In this document: positions 33,096-43,001 of the stretch, piece after piece
Numbering within the stretch: position 1 is the stretch's first letter
How the letters are laid out: every line of letters starts with the position of its first letter
DNA from: Clostridiales bacterium UBA1728
Lineage (GTDB): Bacteria > Bacillota > Clostridia > Oscillospirales > Oscillospiraceae
NCBI GenBank assembly: GCA_002315975.1
Contig: DCIK01000004.1
Span: 1 to 59,809 of the forward strand
Direction: 5' to 3'
Length of the DNA stretch: 59,809 nt
Position numbers and translations under genes: made by a program
The notes under the pieces: generated by a model
The model's input: the letters and a program-made list of their open reading frames with translations, nothing else
Databases searched by the model: none
What the model was told of the DNA's origin: nothing

Positions 33096-33210
33096 CTGTC
33101 ATTGCGAACCAGTGCGCACACTGGTGTGGCAATCCGTCTCCTTTTCTGCAAATTTGCAGCATTTCAGGAGATAACGGATTGCCACGTCGCTTCGCTCTTC
33201 GCAATGACAG
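33096..33210. repeat. MITE-like inverted repeat
   Basis: The element is bounded by CTGTCATTGCGAA and TTCGCAATGACAG. Inside, GTGGCAATCCGT (left) and ACGGATTGCCAC (right) form a second inverted pair. Between them each arm carries its own small hairpin (CCAGTGCGCACACTGG; GAGCGAAGCGAC). There is no coding capacity. The sequence type (CATTGCGA...GTGGCAATCC) is a widespread non-autonomous repeat in bacteria. Confidence 0.85.
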
Positions 33211-33234
33211 ACTGTCTACACAGCCCGTTTTTTA

Positions 33235-33846
33235 TTATAGATATTCTATTCCAATCTCCCCGGAATCCCCCAGCGTGCACACGCTCAGGGAATAGCCGGG
33301 GCAGGGGAGCGCCCTGCCGTATAGCTCCTCGCCTCGAAGCTGCAGGCACTCGCCCCGGAGCAGCCCCAGCACCTCAAAGTCCGTGAACTTCAGTCCCAGT
33401 CCAAGCCCCAGCGCCTTGCTGACGGCCTCCTTGGCCGTCCAGAGAAGGGTAAAGCGCTCTTCCTGATTCTCGTTCATCCATTGGATTTCCGCTTCTGTAT
33501 AAACCGCCTTTGCCACGGAGATGTGACGCAGGGAGCAGAGCTCAATGTCAACGCCCACGCTCCTGTCGCTGACGGCAAGCACCGTGTAAGCTCCGCTGTG
33601 GGACAGGTTGAAGTTTACTCCTACCGCACCGGCCTCCGGCTTCCCGCCGCGGAGTATGGTGATCTGCGCCTCGTCCAGCCCCAGCACCTCCCGGAGGAGG
33701 AGGCTGCCGCCCAGACAGCGGAGCCGATCCTCCTCGTGGAGAAAACGCTTTGCGGTTTCCAGCCGCTGGGGGAAATAGCGGGCATAGTAGGCCTCGTCCT
33801 TTTCCCTTGCCCTTTCAATGGGCAGCAGGTAGATCGTTGTGCTCAT
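33235..33846 (-). CDS. 4'-phosphopantetheinyl transferase (Sfp type)
   Basis: This 203-residue Sfp-family enzyme loads the phosphopantetheine arm from CoA onto carrier-protein serines. The Mg-binding VGVDIE is at about 98-103 and WTAKEAVSKALGLGL at about 139-153, the two family signatures; NFNLSHSG is also present. It starts 7 bp after the NRPS stop, with no strong ribosome site, so it is probably coupled to NRPS translation and serves its three carrier domains. A longer start at 33870 would overlap the NRPS end. Confidence 0.92.
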   Translation of the reverse strand: MSTTIYLLPIERAREKDEAYYARYFPQRLETAKRFLHEEDRLRCLGGSLLLREVLGLDEAQITILRGGKPEAGAVGVNFNLSHSGAYTVLAVSDRSVGVDIELCSLRHISVAKAVYTEAEIQWMNENQEERFTLLWTAKEAVSKALGLGLGLKFTDFEVLGLLRGECLQLRGEELYGRALPCPGYSLSVCTLGDSGEIGIEYL

Positions 33847-33853
33847 ACGCGCA

Positions 33854-36800
33854 TCAGTTGAAGAATCCAAGGGTCTTCAGCGCCATTATGATGCGCTCCA
33901 GATAGGCCTGATCCATGTAGGGCCAGCTGAAGCCCAGACGGTAGAGAATGTTGGCGGTGAAGGTTGTATCGGCGGGAACCATGGTCATGTCCGGGCGATC
34001 ATTGGTCAGCAGAGCACCCAGACGCTCGTTGACGCTCTCATCGCCCAGCATACGGCGGAAGAGCTCGTAATACTCCTCGTCCGGCACGAACTCAATGGGC
34101 AGGCCGCATTTGGTGCAGGTGGAGAAGAACTGCATTTCGTCGAGGATAAAGCGCTCGCTGGCGTGGAACATTGTGAAGCAGTCGTTGGTGCCCGAAAGCA
34201 GGACGATGGCCTCTGCGGTCTTGTCCACAGGCGAGAACTCCATGGGGTCGGTGACATGGCTTATGGGAGCCTTGCCGATGGTCACAAAGCCCCGAAGGGC
34301 GTTTAGGAAGGCGTTAGTGCGCATATTCATCTGGAAGTCGCCGTCAGAGTGGCGGCCCATGAGATTGCCCACGCGGATAATTTTTGCCCGCAGCCCCTCT
34401 CCGATGGCCTCCAGCACCTTCTCCTCGGCGTGAAGCTTGGAGATGATATACTTGTTGCCCATGTCGTCGATGCTGCAGCAGAGATTCTCCTTCAGCCGCA
34501 GGCCGATGCGCTTGCTGCCCTCGTTGTGGGCACCGATGACGGAGGTGGTGGAAATCTGGATAAGCCTTGCATCCCGCTCTCTGGCGATGGCGATGAGCTT
34601 TTCCACCCCGCCCACATTGACCCTTTCGATGGAGTCGTCCGCTGCGAAGTGCTTGACAGAGGCGGCGCAGTTGATAATGGTGTCGATGTGCACATCCTTC
34701 AGCAGCTCCGCAAGATTGTCGGAAGTGATATCCCCCTCCACCACACGGAGCCTGTTTCCGTAGTTTTCGGAAAAGAGCTGACTGAAATAGTATTCGGAAT
34801 TGACATTCAGCCGCTCGTCACCGCTGGGATAGCGTGATCTGCGGGCAAGGCAGGTGATAATCCCGGTCTCCTTCTCCAGCAGCTCCCGGAGCACATGGAT
34901 GCCCAGAAAGCCCGTCACACCGGTGAGCAGTACATTGCCCAGCGGCTGACGCTCCACCTCTGCGGCGTACTGAAGCGTGTTGTGGGCAAGAACAGCGCGA
35001 TACTGCTCCGGCGTGGGGTCTTCGTCCGTGCTCACAGAGCTTCCGCTGCTTCCCTTTTCGCGGAGCTTCAGGTAGATGCCCAGCTCCTCGGGAGTCTGGT
35101 GGTCGAAAATATCCTGATACTCCAGCGCCACGCCCCGGGACTTCAGCAGCATCACCACCCGGGAGGCGCTCAGAGAGCTGCCGCCCATCTCAAAGAAGTT
35201 ATCATCGGGACAGAATTCGTCCAGTCCCAGAACCTCCTGATAGAGCTCGCAGAGAATCTTTTCGGTATCGTCCTTGGGCGTTTTCTTCGCCTTGCCTTTT
35301 CGGGCGTTCTGAATATCGGGAAGCGCCTTTTTGTCAATTTTACCGTTCGAGGTCAGGGGCATGGAATCCAGCTGCATGAATACGCGGGGCACCATATAGG
35401 TGGCCAGAGTCTGACCGATAAAGGCGATGATCTTCTCCTGAGCAATAGGGTATTCGGCAGTATAGTAGGCGGCCAGGAAACGGTTATTTTCGGGGCCCAT
35501 CACCATTACGATGCAGTTTTTCACGCCCTTGTAGCTGTTGATGGCGCTCTCGATCTCGCCCAGCTCTATGCGCAGACCGCGGAGCTTAACCTGATTGTCA
35601 AGGCGACCGTGGAACTCAATCTCGCCATCGTGGGAAATGAGCGCCAGATCGCCGGTGAGATAGGCGCGGTCACCGGGGATGTCTTTAAATACCTTCTGGG
35701 TCAGATCGTCCCGGTTCATGTAGCCGAGACCTACGCCCACGCCCAGTACCACCAGCTCGCCCAGAGCGCCCAGCGGCAGAACGTGGTACTGTTTATCGAC
35801 AACATAGAGCTTATAGTTGTTCAGAGGCGTGCCGATGGTGATGTCGTCTCCGCTGGTAAGAAGCTTGGCGGAACAGGCTACGGTGGCCTCGGAGGGGCCG
35901 TAGGCGTTGATAATCCGCAGGGCGGGGTTTATGCCGGAAAGCTTCTCGTAGAGTGACTTGGGGAAGCTCTCGCCTCCGCATTCCACAGCCTCCAATTGCT
36001 GTATCACATCGGTAAACTCGGGCAGATCCATCATACCTGTCAGGAAGGAGGGAGTGGATACCAGCGAGGTCACATGGTTTTCGAGGCACAGGGCGCGGAA
36101 TTTTTCTGCATCGTGCAGTTCCTCCTCCGAAGCGATGCACACGCACATTCCGGCAGAAATGGCCATAACAGTGGTGATCACAGAAGCGTCAAAGGTAAAG
36201 GCAAAGACAGCGGCTATCACCGGGGAGATGAGAGGCGTCAAGCCGAGATTCTTTTCATTGGGGTCGGAAATATTCACAAGGGCTCGCTGGGGAATCATAA
36301 CCCCCTTGGGCTTGCCCGTGGAGCCGGAGGTATAGGTCAGATAGGCCAGAGCCTCGGGCGGAATGTCCAGGGAGGGGCTTTCCGCAAGGGTGTTTTCGTC
36401 AATGTCATCGGCAAAGACAACGGTCACGCCCAGGGAGGCGAGAAGCGCTTTTTTCTCCTCCGCATAGCGTCTGGTGGTGACAATGGCCTTCATTTCCGAC
36501 TCATCGACAATGTAGCTGACGCGATCGTCAGGGTAGCCGGGGGAGAGGTAAAGGAAGGCGCCGCCGGCCTTAAGAATGCCGAACTCGGAGATATGAACCT
36601 CCTTGGTTCTGCCGCAGAGAATACCGACGGGGCTCTGCGGGGGCAGCTGCAGCGCCAGAAGCCGGTGAGCCAGGGCGTTGGCCATATGGTCCAGCTGGGA
36701 GTAGCTGAGCGTTTCCATGACGGTACTGCCGGGGGTCTCGCGCTCACTGTGCGCCACCACGGCGGGGGCATCAGGCTGCAGCGCGGCCCGTTCCTCCAGA

Positions 36801-39800
36801 AGCCGATAGGCGGGACGATAGGGGATGCTCACTTCCGTATCGTTGAAGCGCCGATACTTGGCGTAGCCGCCTCTGGAGAGCAGCTGAATCTGATTCATAA
36901 AGCGGACGTTCAGCAGGAAGTCGGCGCAGGTGGCATAGGCATCGGCGAAGGAGTAAATCCATTTCTCGCTGTAATGACCGCCGTCACATTCGAGAACCAG
37001 GCTGTAGCCCTCGTCCTCGGCGAAGAGCTCCAGCGCCACATCGGCCTTGGGCAGGGCGTTCTCCAGTTCGATCTGATCCAATGTCTGCCCGTCCAGCGTG
37101 GTGGAGCCCAGCATCCGACCCTGGTAGACAAAGAGCGTATTTGCCTTCAGGCCATATTCCTTGGCAGCATCGCTGAGGGTAAAGAAATCGTATTGCCGGA
37201 TTTTATCCACATGGGTCTGCACCTCCCGGAGGAAGTCGCCCACCTTGCTCTCTGCGTCAATATTCACATACAGCGGCAGAGTCTTCACCAGCATGGCAGC
37301 CAGCCGCTCTGTACGGGGATCGCTGCGGCCGGCATGGATGGTGGAGATCAGAGCGTTTTCATGAGCCGTGTATTTTCCGATTACAAGGGCAAAAACGGCG
37401 GTAAAGAAAACATTTTCGGTGATGCCGTTTTTGCGGCAGAACTGCTCCACCTCCGCCGGAGACAGGCGAACGCTGTGGCGCAGGGAAGCGGCAAAGGTCT
37501 TACCCTTGGTATCGGGTACGGGTACATAGTCCGCACTCAGGCCGCGGAAAACGGAATCGTAGTAGGCGCGGGCTTCGTCCATCCTTTTGCCGCTTCGTGC
37601 CTGCTCCTCATCCAGCGCCAGATCAAAAATTGTATAGCTTTCGCACTCAACGCTCTCGCCCCGATAGGCTCTGTCGATATCCTCCGTCAGCGCAGTGAGA
37701 GAGGAACCATCGGCGATGATGTGGTGCGCTTCTATGAAGAGGTAGCGTTCGGTGCCACAATGGAGGATACGGAAGCGATAAAGCGGCTCTTCGCCGAAGC
37801 TGAAGCTGCTGCTCCGGGGCGGTAAGGCGGGAAGCTCCTCCTCCGAGACCTCAACGGGCAGCTCGGGAGCGGGACGCAGAGAGGGCTGACCCTCCGAATC
37901 GGTACCGATGCAAAGGAGCATGGAGGGGTGCGCCTTTACGGCGGTGACGATGGCCGACTTCAGCCGTTCCGTGTCGATGCTCTCGGGCAGACGCAGCAGC
38001 ATGGGGATATTGTAGGCTTCCATGCCGGCGCGGAGACTGTCGAGATAGATGCCCATCTGACTTTGGGTCAGAGGGTACTCCTTGAGCTTCTTGCCGCTGC
38101 CCTGTGCAGATTCCGTACCTGCGGTTCCCAGCAGCTGGATTACGATAGCGTTCTCTATACGGAGTATACTGCCGTGATTAAGAATGGCCTTGGTGTTGAT
38201 GTTTACGCCGAAGCGCTTGTAAATCTGCGAGGCCAGACGGATGGATGTGATAGAGGTGATGCCCGCATCGGTAAACTCGGTTTCCACACCGTAATCACCT
38301 TCGCCGACGATGTCCCGAAGGATGTCCAGCAGCTGCTGCTCCAGATCGGTCAGAGAGCGGTTTTCGCTGCCCTCGCTGCCCAGAGTGCCGCCTTCGATGG
38401 CGGGAAGATTGCGCCGATCCAGCTTGCCGTTTACGGTCAGGGGAATGGAAGGAATCTGAAGGATCGCGGCAGGTACCATATAAGCGGGCTTCTGCTCGCG
38501 GATAAACTGCCCGAGCGCGGCAATGTCAACGCTTTCGTCAGAGACCACATAGGCGTGGATGCTCTTGCCCTCTTTGGCATCCACGGCGATGACCGCAGCG
38601 TTGCGGATGCCGGGATAGGCGCGGATGACCTGCTCCACCTCGCCCAGCTCAATGCGGAAGCCGCGAATCTTTACCTGGGCATCCCTGCGGCCTATGAATT
38701 CCAGATTGCCGGCATTCAGATAGCGAACCACATCGCCTGTGCGGTAGCAGCGTGCATATGCACCCTCGGCGTCGGGATCGTAGCGGTTTTCCACAAAGAC
38801 CTCGGCGGTTTTTTCGGGCAGATTCAGATAGCCCTTGCCCACCTGATAGCCACTGATGATCAGCTCGCCAGGCACGCCCACGGGCACGCGGCGGCCAAAG
38901 CTGTCGGACACATAGAGCCGGTTGCCGCCGAAAGGAAGGCCGATGGGAATGTTTTCATATTCCCGCTCCAGCTCCAGACCGCTGGAGCACACGGTGCACT
39001 CAGAGGGGCCGTAGAGGTTCAGGAAGCGATAGCGGGGCAGGGGGAAGGGGAGCAGCTTCTCTCCGCCGCAGGAAAGACAGCGAAAACCCTCGATGGACGG
39101 ATACTCCACGGCGAACTGCCGTGCCACCTGAGTGGTCATAACGGCGTGGGTGATGCCGCAGCGCTCGAAATAATCCTTCATGGCGGGGAAGTCCAGCCGC
39201 AGCTCCTCGGGGATCACATGGAGGGCGGCGCCGGAGCAGAAGGCGGGGTAAAGGTCTGCGATATGGGCGTCAAAGCCGTAGCTGGCGTAGAAGGCCATGG
39301 CACAGTCGCTCTGAAGCTGCAGATTCTGCACGTGCGCAAGAGCAAAGTAGAGAATGTTCCGGTGGGAGAGCATTACGCCCTTGGGCTTGCCTGTGGTGCC
39401 GGAGGTATAGAGAAGAACGACGGTGTCCTCGCCGCGGGGGTGCTTCAGCAGATTCTGCGGCACGGGCGGCAGCTGCTGAATCTCGTCAATGAAGAGAACA
39501 GCGCCCTGATACTCCGCTACCAGCGGCAGCAGACTCCGCTCGGCGATGAGCAGGCGGCAGCGTGCGTCCTGCATCATGTAGTTCAGTCTCTCGGCGGGAT
39601 AGCTTGGGTCCAGCGGCTCATAAGCCGCACCGGACTTCACAACACCGAGAGAGACGATGGGAATCCACTCATTTCGGTTCACCAGCACGGAAACGGTCTC
39701 GTTGGCGCCGATCCCCTGAGAGTGGATATAGGCGGCTATGCGGTTGCTGAGCTCGTCCAGCTGGGCGTAGGTATAGCTATGATCTTTGAACACCACGGCG

Positions 39801-42800
39801 GTCTTGTCTGCATAGGCGGCAAGGCTGCGCTCAAAGGCATCAAGCACCGTTGTATCGGCGGTAGAAGGTGCAGCGCAAGCATTAAAGCTGTCCAGCAGCG
39901 CCCGCTCCTGAGGAGAGATCAGCGGCATATCGCAGAGGGGCGCATCGCTGCAAAGCCAGGAGACGGCAGAAACAAAGAGCTGGGCGAAGCGGCGGATGGT
40001 GTCTTCTTTATAGAGGTCGTTTCGATATTCGAGACGAAGGACAAAGCCGTTTTCGGCCTTGAGCACACTTGCATGGAGTTTGCCCATGACGGAGCGGGTG
40101 GGAAGCAGCTCCATCTGCGCACCCTGATGGCCGCTGAGAGAGTCTGCCTGATAGACAAAGGAGACAGCGTTGCCCACGCCGTAGGCGCCGCTGAGCTCTG
40201 CAAAGGAGATGCAGTCATGGCTGATGGAGCGATAGAGCTGACTCTGCAGCTCCTTCATGAGCTTTTTCCCGCTCTCACGCTCGTTGAGCCGCACTGCCAC
40301 CGGCAGTGTGCGAACCAGCATGGAAACGGTATCCTTCAGCAGGGGACTGTGACGGCCGCTCTCACCCACCGTGAAAAGAGCGCTGTCACTGCCGATAAAC
40401 TTGCACAGGGCGTAGCCGAAGGCGGACATAAAGAGCGTGCTTTCAGTAATATCGCAGCGGGCGAGAGTGTCTGAGATGTCGTCCCTGGAGAAGGAAACGG
40501 AGTACACATCAGCCGGCAGCCTGCCGTCATCGCTCGCTTTGCCGTCGGGGAGGGGAGCATAGTCCCCGTCCAGATCGGCGGTTAGCGCCTCGAACCAGCT
40601 TCGGGCGGCGTCATAGGCTTTTTCGCTGCGGGTACGCTGCTCCGCCTCATAAAGAGAAAAGGCGTCCACGCTCTCGCCGGGCAGCTCCTTCCCCTCCAGC
40701 GCGGCGCAGAACTCCCGCAGCAGTATGCTCACGGAGCTGCCGTCAGAGACGATATGGTGCAGATCCAGCAGGATATGCAGCTTCTCCTGACTCAATAGAA
40801 CGCTGCAGCGGCAAAGGGGGCCGCGGGCAACATCGATGGGCTGCACCCAGCCATCGAGAGCGGCGGCAATTTCGTCCTCCGTCAGCTCGCTAATCCGGCA
40901 AAGCCCCTCCGCGGGGAAGCTCTGACGAACCATAAAGAGATCGCCGTCCCGGTTTTCGATGGCGGAGTAGAGAGCGGGATGGAGGCGCAGCACGGAATCC
41001 AAGCTTTTGCGGATAGACTCCGGCGCGAGGGCGGGACGCGCCATGGTGATATGTACGGGGATATTGTACTTGCAGTTTGCACTGTCGGTAAGGGAGTCCA
41101 GATATACGCCCATCTGGCTGTCGGTGAGGGGCGCAAAGGCCACGTCGCGCTCAAGCTCGGCAAAGGCATCGGCACCCTTGTCCAGAAGAAGGGCGATGCC
41201 CTCCGCCGTCTTGCCCGCAAAAACCTCCGTGGTGGTCAGCCCCAGCTCCTCACAGTCCGCGCACAGCGCCAGCGCCAGGATGGAATCGCCGCCCATGCGG
41301 AAAAAGTCGTCGTGAATTCCCACCTTTTCCAGGTGCAGGACGCGCTCAAAGGCGCGGCAGAGCTGCGCTTCCTTCTCGTTGCGTGGGGCAGCGTAGGCGC
41401 TGCGGAAGGCGGAGAAGTCGGGCAGCTTCAATGCCTTGCGATCCAGCTTGCCGTTGGCGTTCAGGGGCATCTTATCAAGGTGAATATAGGCTGAGGGCAC
41501 CATGTAGTGAGGCAGCCGCTCCTCCAGATAGGAGCGGAGAGCGCCGTCATCAAGTGTCTGCTCTGCGGTGTAGTAAGCGCAGAGGAGGCTGCGGCCATCC
41601 TCATCGCTGAAGCCCTTTACCGCCACGGTGTCGATACCATCAAAGTGGCCCAGCACCAGCTCAATCTCGCTGGGTTCCACCCGCTGGCCGTTAATCTTGA
41701 GCATATTGTCCCGGCGGTTGAGGAACTGAAGGTTGCCGTCCGGCAGACGGCGGACAATATCGCCGCTGTGGAGCAGAATCTCGTGACCGGGCTCTGCGGA
41801 GAAGGGATTGGCCGTAATGAGCTGGGCGTTGAGCTCGGGGCGATGGAAGTAGCAGTGGGACACGCAGCCGCTGAGACAGAGCTCACCCTCATCGGTGAGC
41901 TGGCCGTTTTCGTCCACAATATAGGCCTCAAGCCCCAGAGACGGAACACCAATGGGCGTGATCTCCATGGCCTCCAGGATGTCGTAGTGGAAGCCAAAGC
42001 CTCCGCATTCTGTCATACCGTAGACGCCCACCAGCCGGTGACCTTTGGGGGCAAGCTGGATAATCCGATCGGAGCCGGTGCATACCACCCGCAGGGAAGG
42101 GCATTCTTTCAGATTGCGGTAGAGCAGAGGGGGAACAAAAAGAGTGGTGACACCGTGCCGACAGACATAGCTTGCGAGCAGATTGCTGTCGCCCCGGGCC
42201 TCTTCGGGCAGGATGTGCACTGTGCAGCCGGCGCTGAGCGGGGCTAAGAGGTCTGCGGCCACGGCGATAAAGGAGAAGGACGAACTCTGCAGGGGCAGAT
42301 CCTCCGGCTGATAATCGAAAAAGTCAGCGGAGGCGGCGCGGAGCATACCGCCGATCATGGCGTTGTCGCTGAGCACCACGCCCTTGGGCGTGCCGGTGGA
42401 CCCGGAGGTGAAGACCACATAGGCCTCGTTATCGGAGCGAGGGGCGGTGGTCTCTTCTTCGGCAATCACAGTGTCCCAGTCGCTGTCGGGAAGCTCTGCG
42501 CTGACGGCCTTTGCAAAGGTCTCGGCTGTCCAAATAGCGTTGTCCACCTGCTCTGCAATGCCGTTGCAGCGCTCCATAGGTGTGGTAATGGCCAGAGGCG
42601 CAACACCAATGCCAGCGAGATTCAGACCCAGCACCGTGGCAAAGGCCTCGGCGGAGCGATCCATGTAAACGGGCACAATGCCCTTGAGCTTCCGTGCTTT
42701 CGCGTAGTCGGCCACGAAAAAGCAAAGTCTGCGGAAATCGTCCCAGCAGACACTGCGGCTGCCGCTGTGATCCACAAGGGCAATCTCACTGTGCCTGGAG

Positions 42801-42838
42801 GCGTTGCGGGAAAAAATCAACGAGGAAAAACAGCTCAT
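33854..42838 (-). CDS. Three-module nonribosomal peptide synthetase with terminal reductase (A-T-C-A-T-C-A-T-R)
   Basis: This is a 2994-residue multienzyme. A1 spans about 1-485 (TSGSTGTPKG near 148), T1 has MGGDSI (Ser near 517), C2 about 575-985 (HHIVSDG near 694), A2 about 1010-1490 (TSGTTGKPKG near 1149), T2 carries GITS near 1526, C3 about 1590-2000 (HHIIADG near 1708), A3 about 2030-2500 (TSGSTGKPKG near 2174), T3 has MGGSS near 2551, and R about 2625-2994 (TGVTGFLG, catalytic YIISK). Both C domains keep HHxxxDG. The reductase end implies release as an aldehyde or alcohol. A2 and A3 keep the Asp that binds the amino group (FDAH, FDAS); A1 has Ser there (SFSFIA), so its substrate may not be an alpha-amino acid. 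AAGGAG precedes the ATG; a TATAAT lies at 42874-42879. Confidence 0.95.
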   Translation of the reverse strand: MSCFSSLIFSRNASRHSEIALVDHSGSRSVCWDDFRRLCFFVADYAKARKLKGIVPVYMDRSAEAFATVLGLNLAGIGVAPLAITTPMERCNGIAEQVDNAIWTAETFAKAVSAELPDSDWDTVIAEEETTAPRSDNEAYVVFTSGSTGTPKGVVLSDNAMIGGMLRAASADFFDYQPEDLPLQSSSFSFIAVAADLLAPLSAGCTVHILPEEARGDSNLLASYVCRHGVTTLFVPPLLYRNLKECPSLRVVCTGSDRIIQLAPKGHRLVGVYGMTECGGFGFHYDILEAMEITPIGVPSLGLEAYIVDENGQLTDEGELCLSGCVSHCYFHRPELNAQLITANPFSAEPGHEILLHSGDIVRRLPDGNLQFLNRRDNMLKINGQRVEPSEIELVLGHFDGIDTVAVKGFSDEDGRSLLCAYYTAEQTLDDGALRSYLEERLPHYMVPSAYIHLDKMPLNANGKLDRKALKLPDFSAFRSAYAAPRNEKEAQLCRAFERVLHLEKVGIHDDFFRMGGDSILALALCADCEELGLTTTEVFAGKTAEGIALLLDKGADAFAELERDVAFAPLTDSQMGVYLDSLTDSANCKYNIPVHITMARPALAPESIRKSLDSVLRLHPALYSAIENRDGDLFMVRQSFPAEGLCRISELTEDEIAAALDGWVQPIDVARGPLCRCSVLLSQEKLHILLDLHHIVSDGSSVSILLREFCAALEGKELPGESVDAFSLYEAEQRTRSEKAYDAARSWFEALTADLDGDYAPLPDGKASDDGRLPADVYSVSFSRDDISDTLARCDITESTLFMSAFGYALCKFIGSDSALFTVGESGRHSPLLKDTVSMLVRTLPVAVRLNERESGKKLMKELQSQLYRSISHDCISFAELSGAYGVGNAVSFVYQADSLSGHQGAQMELLPTRSVMGKLHASVLKAENGFVLRLEYRNDLYKEDTIRRFAQLFVSAVSWLCSDAPLCDMPLISPQERALLDSFNACAAPSTADTTVLDAFERSLAAYADKTAVVFKDHSYTYAQLDELSNRIAAYIHSQGIGANETVSVLVNRNEWIPIVSLGVVKSGAAYEPLDPSYPAERLNYMMQDARCRLLIAERSLLPLVAEYQGAVLFIDEIQQLPPVPQNLLKHPRGEDTVVLLYTSGTTGKPKGVMLSHRNILYFALAHVQNLQLQSDCAMAFYASYGFDAHIADLYPAFCSGAALHVIPEELRLDFPAMKDYFERCGITHAVMTTQVARQFAVEYPSIEGFRCLSCGGEKLLPFPLPRYRFLNLYGPSECTVCSSGLELEREYENIPIGLPFGGNRLYVSDSFGRRVPVGVPGELIISGYQVGKGYLNLPEKTAEVFVENRYDPDAEGAYARCYRTGDVVRYLNAGNLEFIGRRDAQVKIRGFRIELGEVEQVIRAYPGIRNAAVIAVDAKEGKSIHAYVVSDESVDIAALGQFIREQKPAYMVPAAILQIPSIPLTVNGKLDRRNLPAIEGGTLGSEGSENRSLTDLEQQLLDILRDIVGEGDYGVETEFTDAGITSITSIRLASQIYKRFGVNINTKAILNHGSILRIENAIVIQLLGTAGTESAQGSGKKLKEYPLTQSQMGIYLDSLRAGMEAYNIPMLLRLPESIDTERLKSAIVTAVKAHPSMLLCIGTDSEGQPSLRPAPELPVEVSEEELPALPPRSSSFSFGEEPLYRFRILHCGTERYLFIEAHHIIADGSSLTALTEDIDRAYRGESVECESYTIFDLALDEEQARSGKRMDEARAYYDSVFRGLSADYVPVPDTKGKTFAASLRHSVRLSPAEVEQFCRKNGITENVFFTAVFALVIGKYTAHENALISTIHAGRSDPRTERLAAMLVKTLPLYVNIDAESKVGDFLREVQTHVDKIRQYDFFTLSDAAKEYGLKANTLFVYQGRMLGSTTLDGQTLDQIELENALPKADVALELFAEDEGYSLVLECDGGHYSEKWIYSFADAYATCADFLLNVRFMNQIQLLSRGGYAKYRRFNDTEVSIPYRPAYRLLEERAALQPDAPAVVAHSERETPGSTVMETLSYSQLDHMANALAHRLLALQLPPQSPVGILCGRTKEVHISEFGILKAGGAFLYLSPGYPDDRVSYIVDESEMKAIVTTRRYAEEKKALLASLGVTVVFADDIDENTLAESPSLDIPPEALAYLTYTSGSTGKPKGVMIPQRALVNISDPNEKNLGLTPLISPVIAAVFAFTFDASVITTVMAISAGMCVCIASEEELHDAEKFRALCLENHVTSLVSTPSFLTGMMDLPEFTDVIQQLEAVECGGESFPKSLYEKLSGINPALRIINAYGPSEATVACSAKLLTSGDDITIGTPLNNYKLYVVDKQYHVLPLGALGELVVLGVGVGLGYMNRDDLTQKVFKDIPGDRAYLTGDLALISHDGEIEFHGRLDNQVKLRGLRIELGEIESAINSYKGVKNCIVMVMGPENNRFLAAYYTAEYPIAQEKIIAFIGQTLATYMVPRVFMQLDSMPLTSNGKIDKKALPDIQNARKGKAKKTPKDDTEKILCELYQEVLGLDEFCPDDNFFEMGGSSLSASRVVMLLKSRGVALEYQDIFDHQTPEELGIYLKLREKGSSGSSVSTDEDPTPEQYRAVLAHNTLQYAAEVERQPLGNVLLTGVTGFLGIHVLRELLEKETGIITCLARRSRYPSGDERLNVNSEYYFSQLFSENYGNRLRVVEGDITSDNLAELLKDVHIDTIINCAASVKHFAADDSIERVNVGGVEKLIAIARERDARLIQISTTSVIGAHNEGSKRIGLRLKENLCCSIDDMGNKYIISKLHAEEKVLEAIGEGLRAKIIRVGNLMGRHSDGDFQMNMRTNAFLNALRGFVTIGKAPISHVTDPMEFSPVDKTAEAIVLLSGTNDCFTMFHASERFILDEMQFFSTCTKCGLPIEFVPDEEYYELFRRMLGDESVNERLGALLTNDRPDMTMVPADTTFTANILYRLGFSWPYMDQAYLERIIMALKTLGFFN

Positions 42839-42936
42839 CAGACAGATACTCCTTATTTTTAATATTAATGCTCATTATATCACGGATGACGGGGAAAGAA
42901 AAGAATGTTTTTGCGGATTTCCGGTGAGATATGCTC

Positions 42937-42965
42937 TTGTGATTTCATGAATTCTATGCTACAAT
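42937..42965 (+). promoter_or_regulatory. Promoter of the nitroreductase gene
   Basis: TTGTGA (42937-42942) and TACAAT (42960-42965) have a 17-bp spacer. The NRPS -10 box (TATAAT, minus strand, 42874-42879) lies 60 bp away in the same divergent region, with a poor -35. Confidence 0.6.
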
Positions 42966-43001
42966 AAGAAAAAACTTTGTATATGAAAGGATTTTAAGCA
43001 A

